Below are positions 1-5,153 of a DNA stretch of 5,884 nucleotides, piece after piece. The stretch covers positions 1-5,884 of the forward strand of contig VGKN01000107.1 of NCBI GenBank assembly GCA_016867055.1, given 5' to 3'. The translations under genes and the position numbers were made by a program. Positions within the stretch are counted from its first letter, which is position 1. Each line of letters opens with the position of its first letter. This stretch comes from Candidatus Omnitrophota bacterium. GTDB taxonomy: Bacteria; Omnitrophota; Koll11; VGKN01. Below the pieces are notes generated by a model. The model was not told where the DNA came from. It ran no database searches and saw only the letters and a program-made list of their open reading frames with translations.

Positions 1-509
1 ATAAAATCCTCTATCTTGGATAAATCTGCTGTGGGTTTAAACATCTTAAGAGTAGTCTTATTCTCGCAGCCAAAACCCTTTGGAAGAACTGTGATTTTTA
101 ATCTGCTACCCTTTACTATTCTTGTATGGATAATGCAGAGTTTGGTTTTAACGTATCTTCGGTTGAAAAGGGGCTCAACTATTGATTTTCTTAAAAAACC
201 CTTCTTTGTCCCTTCGGCGATAGCTTCATTTATAATATCTTCTAAATTGCCACCTACGATTTTAACATTCTGGCCAACCTCAAGAAATACCACCGGCATT
301 CCGGTATCCTGGCATATGGGAAGATTTCCCTTTTTTGCTATGCGGGCGTTCTCTATTATGGATTTTAGGATATAGTCTGCACGTTTATTCCTCTCTTTCC
401 TTAAAGCACTTTTTAAAGAAGATAGAACATCTATTCTTAAAACAATGTTTGCTTTTATAAGCGCCCGTATAATAGTTTTTTTAATGTCAGTTCTTTTTAT
501 TATTCGCAT
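1..509 (-). CDS. fumA: Fumarate hydratase class I, alpha subunit (N-terminal part, truncated by window edge)
   Basis: This is the start of a two-subunit class I (iron-sulfur) fumarase or tartrate dehydratase alpha chain, which interconverts fumarate and malate. I read it by hand: ATG at 509-507, then 169 codons with no stop to the left edge, where it continues. The signature PICQDTGMPVVFLEVG (about residues 70-85) carries the first cluster cysteine. It is followed by IVGGNLEDIINEAIAEG, then LRKSIVEPLF, and near the edge LPKGFGCENKTTLKMFKP, which matches the family's GxGSENMSxLKML block. The start codon directly follows the queF stop (TAAATG), so translation is probably coupled; there is only a weak purine-rich stretch upstream. 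The usual NTGDNTPA-like block before IIH is missing and reads YVKTKLC instead; see the findings for a possible double frameshift. The beta subunit would be expected further left. Choice between fumarase and L-tartrate dehydratase is not settled by sequence alone. Confidence 0.9.
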   Translation of the reverse strand, partial: MRIIKRTDIKKTIIRALIKANIVLRIDVLSSLKSALRKERNKRADYILKSIIENARIAKKGNLPICQDTGMPVVFLEVGQNVKIVGGNLEDIINEAIAEGTKKGFLRKSIVEPLFNRRYVKTKLCIIHTRIVKGSRLKITVLPKGFGCENKTTLKMFKPTADLSKIEDF

Positions 510-902
510 TTAGGATTTCTTTCTATATTCTGCCTTAACAGTGGTTTTAATCCCACCTCTTACATTAAACTCGCCTGTTATAGAAACGAACCTCGGAGAA
601 CACGCTTTTACAAAATCCTCTAAAATCTTATTTACCACATGCTCGTGAAAAATTCCCACATTTCTGTAAAATACAATATATTCCTTAAAAGATTTTAGTT
701 CTATACAAAACTTATGAGGGATATACTCTATTTTTATGGTAGCAAAATCTGGCAGTCCTGTCTTGGGACATATGCAGGTAAATTCGGGAACTTCAAGGTT
801 TATGGTGTAGTTTTTATCCGGGTATTTATTCTGCCAGACTTCAATTTCAGGTGTTTTAAGTTTCCTTATACTCTCTTGAAGCCCCTCATATGATTTTCTC
901 AT
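510..902 (-). CDS. queF: NADPH-dependent 7-cyano-7-deazaguanine (preQ0) reductase QueF
   Basis: QueF reduces the nitrile of preQ0 to the aminomethyl group of preQ1, the last step before insertion into tRNA by Tgt. At 130 residues this is the short, single-domain (YkvM-like) type. The nucleophilic cysteine is C45 in FTCICPKTG, followed by the catalytic aspartate D52 in LPDFA. The NADPH-binding family motif reads ELKSFKEY (68-75), and the H86-E87 pair in GIFHEH fits the substrate-binding His-Glu. All four positions sit 10 residues before their Bacillus subtilis counterparts (C55, D62, H96, E97), so the enzyme looks intact. The start ATG overlaps the queE stop by 4 nt (ATGA), with a GGGGG stretch four bases upstream as a possible ribosome site. 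It is the last gene of the queDCEF set. Confidence 0.97.
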   Translation of the reverse strand: MRKSYEGLQESIRKLKTPEIEVWQNKYPDKNYTINLEVPEFTCICPKTGLPDFATIKIEYIPHKFCIELKSFKEYIVFYRNVGIFHEHVVNKILEDFVKACSPRFVSITGEFNVRGGIKTTVKAEYRKKS

Positions 903-1603
903 TTTACCCCCAAGATTTTATGGATTTGTGGAATTATCCTTACCTCTTTTAAATTCCTGCTGGCAAGGGTCTGAAATTTTAAAAGTTTTTCCGCAAGTGG
1001 CGGCTTTATGCCGTTCTTAGCGCTTACAGGCTGAATTACAAAAGGAATATCTTTATCAATATCCCTTACAAGATTTACTGACCTAAGGAATTCTTCTTCT
1101 TTGGTTGTAGAACTTATTAGTGTCTTTATATAGACCTCTTTTTTTAAGGCGATTTTTAAAAATCTCTTGTGCTCGCCCCAAAAAGGGGTTTTTCCTGTTG
1201 TGCTAGGAAGTTTTATATCCATAGATATTATATCAACAAAATTAATAATCTCCATCAGTTTTTCAGGGAGCGTGCCGTTTGTTTCAAGGAATATTTTAAA
1301 ATTCATCTTTTTAAGTTTTGGTAATAATTTTCCAAGAAATCTGCTGTGTAAAAGTGGCTCTCCGCCGGTAAGAGAGATAAAGTGGATATTTGGGTTTTCT
1401 TTTTTTAAGGTTGAAAGTTTTCCTAAAATTTCATCAACTGAAAAACCCTCTGACTTTCCAAATGAATCGGTATCGCAGAAACTACATCTTAAATTGCATC
1501 CCCTGAACCTGATAAAAATCTGCTTTATGCCGACATATGGGCCTTCGCCCTGAATAGATGAGAATATTTCAAGTATATGCGCCTTTGGTTTATTTTTTGA
1601 CAT
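899..1603 (-). CDS. queE: 7-carboxy-7-deazaguanine synthase QueE (radical SAM)
   Basis: QueE is a radical S-adenosylmethionine enzyme that contracts the 6-carboxytetrahydropterin ring to 7-carboxy-7-deazaguanine. The protein is 234 residues. It opens with FSSIQGEGPYVG, which is typical of QueE. The [4Fe-4S] cluster motif is CX3CX2C (C36, C40, C43 in GCNLRCSFCDT). SAM-contacting TGGEP is at 79-83, FLETNGT at about 105-111, and DIKLPS at 129-134. A PVSAKNG segment comes near the C-terminus. The start ATG at 1603 follows a 68-nt gap after queC that holds a short-word repeat. No Shine-Dalgarno sequence is visible upstream (…ACAACAT then ATG), unlike a typically coupled gene. The stop overlaps the queF start by 4 nt. 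Confidence 0.97.
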   Translation of the reverse strand: MSKNKPKAHILEIFSSIQGEGPYVGIKQIFIRFRGCNLRCSFCDTDSFGKSEGFSVDEILGKLSTLKKENPNIHFISLTGGEPLLHSRFLGKLLPKLKKMNFKIFLETNGTLPEKLMEIINFVDIISMDIKLPSTTGKTPFWGEHKRFLKIALKKEVYIKTLISSTTKEEEFLRSVNLVRDIDKDIPFVIQPVSAKNGIKPPLAEKLLKFQTLASRNLKEVRIIPQIHKILGVK

Positions 1604-1635
1604 ATGTTGTATTTATTAAGTTAAATGTAAATATA

Positions 1636-1700
1636 CAGATGACAGAAGTCAGATGTTAGATTTTTCTGTCATCAGTTTTCTGATCTCTGTCCTCTGAAAC
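1636..1700. repeat. Short-word repeat with inverted arms at the queC stop
   Basis: The words GACAGA, GTCAGA and CTCTGTC recur in both orientations. GATGACAGA (1638-1646) and TCTGTCATC (1665-1673) are a perfect 9-bp inverted pair with an 18-nt loop, covering most of the queC-queE gap. The patch extends into queC and encodes its last residues, RGQRSEN. No T-run follows on the minus strand, so it is a poor terminator. Confidence 0.65.
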
Positions 1701-2352
1701 TAAATAGGGGGTCTTCTATTTTCGCTTCATCAAATCCCTTTTTTCTAAACCTACAGGAATCGCATTTCATACAAGGAATCTTCCCGCCCTTATAGCATGA
1801 CCATGTAAGCTCATATGGCACTCCGAGCCTTGCTCCAAGTTTTATAATCTGTGCCTTTGTCATATCTATAAGGGGTGTTTTGATAACTATAATTTTTTTT
1901 TCTACCCCTGATTTTGTCCCAACTTTTATTAATCTATTAAATATCTCAAAATACATAGGCCTGCAGTCTGGATAGCCTGAATAATCAATGGCATTTGCTC
2001 CAATAAATATGTTATCTGAACCAGTCGCTTCAGCAAATGAAATGGCATAACTTAAAAATATAGTGTTTCGTGCTGGAACATACGTAGAGGGAATACCTGT
2101 TGACTGTTGACTGTTGACTGTTGACTGTCTTTTATCCAGGAGGCTTGAGCCTTTCCAGGGCAAGGCGATTTTTAAAATTTGCGATTTGCTATTTGTTATT
2201 TGCGCTATTTTTTTGGCAGCGTCAACCTCCTTGCGGTGCCTTTGGCCGTAGTCAAATATCAGGCAGTGGCAGGTATATCCTTTTTTCTTCGCAAAAAATA
2301 GCGTGGTAGAGGAGTCAATTCCTCCTGAAAGTAAAACAACCGCCTTTTTCAT
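1672..2352 (-). CDS. queC: 7-cyano-7-deazaguanine synthase QueC
   Basis: QueC uses ATP and ammonia to convert 7-carboxy-7-deazaguanine to preQ0. The 226-residue protein has the PP-loop SGGIDSS (9-15), FDYGQRHRKE (33-42), YVPARNTIFL (91-100), GANAIDYSGYPDCRP (118-132) and a zinc site CX7CX2CX2C (C186, C194, C197, C200). These cover the whole family, so the enzyme is probably active. It is unusual in how much of it is repeat-derived: residues ~48-63 (KIAQITNSKSQILKIA) come from an AT-word patch, ~75-85 (RQSTVNSQQST) from a 7-bp tandem repeat, and the tail RGQRSEN from a third patch that runs past the stop. All three lie in variable loops or at the terminus. The start ATG overlaps the queD stop by 4 nt. 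Confidence 0.97.
   Translation of the reverse strand: MKKAVVLLSGGIDSSTTLFFAKKKGYTCHCLIFDYGQRHRKEVDAAKKIAQITNSKSQILKIALPWKGSSLLDKRQSTVNSQQSTGIPSTYVPARNTIFLSYAISFAEATGSDNIFIGANAIDYSGYPDCRPMYFEIFNRLIKVGTKSGVEKKIIVIKTPLIDMTKAQIIKLGARLGVPYELTWSCYKGGKIPCMKCDSCRFRKKGFDEAKIEDPLFSFRGQRSEN
2097..2128. repeat. 7-bp tandem repeat inside queC
   Basis: The unit CTGTTGA is repeated four times exactly and followed by CTGT. It lies in frame within queC and encodes residues ~75-85 (RQSTVNSQQST), just before the conserved IPSTYVPARN. Seven is not a multiple of three, so gain or loss of one unit would shift the frame. Confidence 0.95.
2177..2213. repeat. AT-word repeat inside queC
   Basis: The words ATTTGCG, ATTTGCT, ATTTGTT and ATTTGCG occur in loose tandem. 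On the coding strand they give residues ~48-63 of QueC (KIAQITNSKSQILKIA), in a variable part between the PP-loop domain motifs. The words match those in the amidase signal peptide region at 4571-4606. Confidence 0.75.
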
Positions 2353-2717
2353 GGAAGGAAGGTAGCGTAGGATTTCTCAGACTCCCATACAGAGACCTTT
2401 TTTACCTTCAGGTTTTTATTTGAGATTTGTTTGTCAAGTTTCTTATAGATATACTCTGCTATGTTTTCTGAGGTGGGATTTATCTTCTTAAAATACGAAA
2501 TCTCGTTTAAAAAGGAATGGTCAAATTCGCAAAGTATCCTATTAAGTTTATCCTTAAGTTCTTTAAAATCTATGACCATCCCACACTTATCCAACGTTCT
2601 GCCTGAAACACATACCTCCACTTTCCAGTTATGGCCGTGTAGTTTTTCGCATTTTCCATGATAATCCCTTAAGAAATGCGCCGCGCTAAAATCGCCTTTT
2701 ACAGATACCTCAAACAT
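2349..2717 (-). CDS. queD: 6-carboxy-5,6,7,8-tetrahydropterin synthase QueD
   Basis: QueD turns 7,8-dihydroneopterin triphosphate into 6-carboxytetrahydropterin, the substrate of QueE. The protein has 122 residues, normal for the short bacterial QueD type of the PTPS fold. Zinc ligands are H14 (SAAHFL), H27 and H29 (KLHGHNW); the catalytic cysteine is C23 in GKCEKLHGH. The Asp-His pair is D66-H67 in EFDHSFLN. GMVIDF (46-51), PTSENIAEYI (81-90) and the pterin-binding glutamate E112 in VWES complete the family pattern. The start ATG overlaps the murI stop by 8 nt (ATGTTTGA), with an AAAGGA stretch just before it. This ties queuosine synthesis to the peptidoglycan genes in one transcript. Confidence 0.97.
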   Translation of the reverse strand: MFEVSVKGDFSAAHFLRDYHGKCEKLHGHNWKVEVCVSGRTLDKCGMVIDFKELKDKLNRILCEFDHSFLNEISYFKKINPTSENIAEYIYKKLDKQISNKNLKVKKVSVWESEKSYATFLP

Positions 2718-3519
2718 CTTCCTTTACTCTTTCTACGTGTTTTAAACTTTTTCCGAGGAATTTTTTCCCTATGTTTATAAAGTTCTCCGGCTCATCGCTT
2801 ACATAAAACTCATACCTGGGTCTTCCAGCCGAGGTATTCAGCAAGCCCTTTTCTAAAAACAATCTACTAACTTCCCTTGCGGTCTGATGTGCGGAGTCAA
2901 CTAAGTTTATACCATCTCCCATAATTTGTTTTATAACGCCTTTTAAAAGCGGATAATGGGTGCAGCCTAAAATAAGAGTATCTACCTTTTGTTTTTTTAT
3001 AGGAGTAAGATACGTTTTGGCTATTTCTCTTGTTATCTTTTTCCTTATCCAGCCCTCCTCCGCGAGAGGGACAAACAATGGACAGGCTTTACTCATAATC
3101 CTTATGGTCTTGTCGTGGTATTTTATCTCATCTTCATAGGCCCTGCTTGCGATAGTGGTTTTTGTCCCGATAACTCCCACGCGTTTATTCTTTGTAACCC
3201 TTACGGCCTCTCTTGCGCCGGGTCTGATAACCCCTATTATCGGCACGTTAAAGTGGAATCTAAGGCTCGGCAGGCTTATGCTGGATGCAGTGTTGCATGC
3301 CACAACTATAACTTTGACATCAAATTTCAGAAGGAACCTCACATTTTCTATGGAAAATTTTATGATGGTGTCTTTGGATTTTGTTCCATAAGGCACGCGT
3401 GCGGTATCGCCGAAATAAATAATATCCTCCTTGGGCAACTGTTTCATAATCTCTCTTACAACTGTAAGCCCACCCACGCCAGAATCAAAAACGCCGATAG
3501 CTTTTTTTTGATTATCCAT
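2710..3519 (-). CDS. murI: Glutamate racemase MurI
   Basis: MurI interconverts L- and D-glutamate in the cytoplasm to supply the D-Glu of the peptidoglycan stem. The 269-residue length is standard. The N-terminal motif is GVFDSGVGGLTV (9-20) with D12 and S13. YFGDTARVPYGTKS follows at 35-48. The two catalytic cysteines are C75 in VVACNTASS and C186 in LGCTHYPLL. IGVIRPGAREAV (95-106) differs slightly from the common VIEPGA form. The ATG at 3519 begins only 2 nt after the amidase stop. No clear ribosome site is seen, so re-initiation or coupling is likely. It overlaps queD by 8 nt. Confidence 0.97.
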   Translation of the reverse strand: MDNQKKAIGVFDSGVGGLTVVREIMKQLPKEDIIYFGDTARVPYGTKSKDTIIKFSIENVRFLLKFDVKVIVVACNTASSISLPSLRFHFNVPIIGVIRPGAREAVRVTKNKRVGVIGTKTTIASRAYEDEIKYHDKTIRIMSKACPLFVPLAEEGWIRKKITREIAKTYLTPIKKQKVDTLILGCTHYPLLKGVIKQIMGDGINLVDSAHQTAREVSRLFLEKGLLNTSAGRPRYEFYVSDEPENFINIGKKFLGKSLKHVERVKEDV

Positions 3520-3521
3520 TT

Positions 3522-4634
3522 TTAATTAATACTAACTTCTTTATATCTCTCTCTGAATTCTGTTATACCTTCGGCTATGGCCTCAACTATCATCCTGCGG
3601 TAGTAACTATTTTTTAGATTCTTCTCTTCAAACCTATTAGTAATAAAACCTATTTCTATTAAAATGGCAGGCATCTTGGCTCCTTTTAAAACAAAGAACT
3701 TTGCGCGCTTAATCCCTCTATTTCGTATAAAAAGTTTTTCGGCTATGGAATCTGCAACATTATTTGCCAATTTGATTGAGTCATATCTGTTTACAGTGAG
3801 CATAAGTTCCTGCAGGATTTCATCAAGATAGGAAGAAGGGCTCATAGAATTATCTTTAGTAGAGTTATAAGAATTCCAATTCATATCCTCTTTAACCTCA
3901 TTGTCATATTCCGCCACCTCTGAAAGGTAGTATACCTCCAAACCCCTTGCCATTTTTGCTCTGGAGGCATTTGTATGAATACTAACAAAAAGGTCGCCTT
4001 TGTTATCGTTTGCGATTTTTACCCTTTCAGGAAGAGATATAAATTCATCAGACCCTCTTGTTATAACTACATTAAGTCCTTTAGAGGAAAGTATGTCCTT
4101 TAAATCCTTTGCAATATCCAAAACCACATCCTTCTCCTTCAGTCCTGTCTTTCCTATAGCGCCGGGGTCTTTCCCTCCATGACCTGGGTCAAGGATAACT
4201 GTATTTATCCCAAAGAGAAATTCTTTTTTAGGAATTATAGAAACCTCCTTTAAAGATTCCTGAAACATATAACCCAATTTTTGGGCAAACTCATATGGTA
4301 TAACCACCATACCGTCTGAGAGTCTAATGGGATATTTTATGTCTTCAATTTTATCATTTACTAAAGCATAAGAACTTCCCACGGCCACAACTATATTTTC
4401 TTTTCCACGGTTTAAAATAAGTCTTTTTGAAAAACTATCCCAACGATAGGTAAGGTCTAATCTCGCACATAACTCATTAACAGATACAAATTTGAGATTG
4501 CCGAGTTCTATTACATTAAAGTGGGGTAGATAGCCTGCGCTTGGAACTAGAGGGGTAGTAGCGCAGCCAGAAATAGCAAATAGCAAAATTGCAAATGGCA
4601 AATGGAAATAAAAAAATGTTCTTAGCAGTTTCAC
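3522..4634 (-). CDS. Lipoprotein N-acetylmuramoyl-L-alanine amidase (Amidase_3)
   Basis: This is a zinc hydrolase that cuts the bond between N-acetylmuramic acid and L-alanine in peptidoglycan. The 370-residue protein starts with a hydrophobic signal peptide ending in the lipobox ISGC, so C24 is the likely lipidated residue and the enzyme is probably membrane-anchored on the periplasmic side. Residues ~40-137 resemble the copper amine oxidase-like N-terminal (stalk) domain often seen in front of amidases (VSVNELCARLDLTYRWD…LILNRG…VVIPYEFAQKLG). The Amidase_3 domain spans ~143-357, with zinc ligands H152 (LDPGHGG), E167 (LKEKDVV) and H220 (VSIHTNAS) and catalytic E327 (LIEIGFITN). The start is GTG at 4634, supported by AAGG five bases upstream. 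The signal-peptide core is encoded by a short-word repeat. Its role could be cell separation or wall turnover; no amiA/B/C symbol can be assigned. Confidence 0.93.
   Translation of the reverse strand: MKLLRTFFYFHLPFAILLFAISGCATTPLVPSAGYLPHFNVIELGNLKFVSVNELCARLDLTYRWDSFSKRLILNRGKENIVVAVGSSYALVNDKIEDIKYPIRLSDGMVVIPYEFAQKLGYMFQESLKEVSIIPKKEFLFGINTVILDPGHGGKDPGAIGKTGLKEKDVVLDIAKDLKDILSSKGLNVVITRGSDEFISLPERVKIANDNKGDLFVSIHTNASRAKMARGLEVYYLSEVAEYDNEVKEDMNWNSYNSTKDNSMSPSSYLDEILQELMLTVNRYDSIKLANNVADSIAEKLFIRNRGIKRAKFFVLKGAKMPAILIEIGFITNRFEEKNLKNSYYRRMIVEAIAEGITEFRERYKEVSIN
4571..4606 (-). repeat. AT-word repeat encoding the amidase signal peptide core
   Basis: On the plus strand this stretch is made of the words AAATAGC, AAATTGC and AAATGGC in loose tandem. 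Read on the minus strand it encodes residues ~10-22 of the amidase (FHLPFAILLFAIS), the hydrophobic core of the signal peptide just before the lipobox cysteine. Similar words occur at 4663-4680 in the opposite orientation and inside queC at 2177-2213. Confidence 0.75.
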
Positions 4635-4679
4635 GACAACCTTAATTTTTCTCTCTTTAAACCTATTTGCAATTTGCTA
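4581..4679. repeat. Inverted repeat bracketing the amidase start codon
   Basis: The arms are TAGCAAAATTGCAAAT (4581-4596) and ATTTGCAATTTGCTA (4665-4679). They are complementary over about 15 bp with one bulged A. The 68-nt loop holds the GTG start (4634-4632) and its AAGG ribosome site (4643-4640). The stem is AT-rich, so its stability is modest. Confidence 0.65.
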
Positions 4680-4915
4680 TAGGCGAATTGGTGGAGGCGG
4701 CGAGAATTGAACTCGCGTCCTTAAGCATCCTTGATAAGAGCCTCTACATGCTTATCCTACCTTTTAAGTTTTCGCAAGGTATAGCTCCAATAGGAGGGAT
4801 CCCTACCAAGCTATCCTTTTAGAGTTCTCGTCCCCTCATTCAAAGGATAAAATCAGGGACCAGCCTGCTTGCGACATCAAATCCGCTCCCACAGGCAGGA
4901 GCAGCTGATGGGCGG

Positions 4916-5035
4916 TTATTTAATAACCGCGCTTGACAGCGGGAGAACTCCGCTCGGAAAAACAGGATGGGCAATACCCATTCCTATTTCCGAAAGAAGC
5001 TCATCCACTGTAGCTGGAACATTACTGTTTTCAGC
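4916..5035 (-). other. tmRNA tag-peptide reading frame (39 codons plus TAA)
   Basis: By position after PK1, the resume codon is most likely GCT (5035-5033), giving a tag that begins AENSNVPATV and ends PLSSAVIK before TAA (4918-4916). The stop falls inside a 9-bp perfect hairpin, GCGGTTATTAAATAACCGC (4930-4912), as expected for helix 5. Bacterial tags are usually around 8-35 residues and mostly end in Ala-Ala; this one is longer and ends in Ile-Lys. The other two frames stop after 19 (QTLK…FFRK) or 5 codons and also lack an Ala-Ala end. The frame contains two further hairpins (4955-4992 and 4939-4953), which is unusual for this normally open region. Confidence 0.6.
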
Positions 5036-5057
5036 GTTTGTTTTTTGCCGGGTTTTT

Positions 5058-5110
5058 ACCCTTCGACTACGCTCAGGGTCCTTAAAAGGTCCCGAGCAGC
5101 GTCGAGGGAC
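5058..5110. repeat. Imperfect palindromic element inserted in tmRNA pseudoknot 1
   Basis: On the plus strand the left arm holds CTTCGACTACGCTCAG and the right arm, read on the minus strand, holds CTCGACGCTGCTCGG. The arms of about 25 nt pair around a TTAA centre with some wobbles, mismatches and one bulge. The element sits exactly between CCTCG and TAAAAACCCGGC of PK1, which are adjacent in ordinary tmRNAs such as that of E. coli (CCUCGUAAAAAGCCGC). The palindrome word resembles dispersed repeats I recall from environmental bacterial genomes, but that link is from memory. Confidence 0.8.
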
Positions 5111-5153
5111 GAGGCCACCCGACTCCCTCGGCATGCCACTCCTATCGGCTTAC

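Noticed and set aside
16..375. Plus-strand open frame of 119 codons
   Set aside because: It is the shadow of the fumarase alpha gene, whose minus-strand frame carries clear family motifs over the same bases.
1604..1671. preQ1 riboswitch in the queC-queE gap
   Set aside because: The gap consists of short-word repeats; I see no preQ1-I hairpin with an A-rich tail, nor any such element before queD.
2097..2128. CRISPR-like repeat
   Set aside because: The unit is only 7 bp with no spacers and lies in frame within queC; it is a simple tandem repeat.
2989..3525. Plus-strand open frame of 178 codons
   Set aside because: It lies wholly opposite murI and has no recognisable motif; murI is intact with both catalytic cysteines.
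4916..5134. Minus-strand open frame starting at an ATG in the tmRNA 5' domain
   Set aside because: Its start lies in helix 2/PK1 sequence; only the part from 5035 is meaningful, as the tmRNA tag frame.
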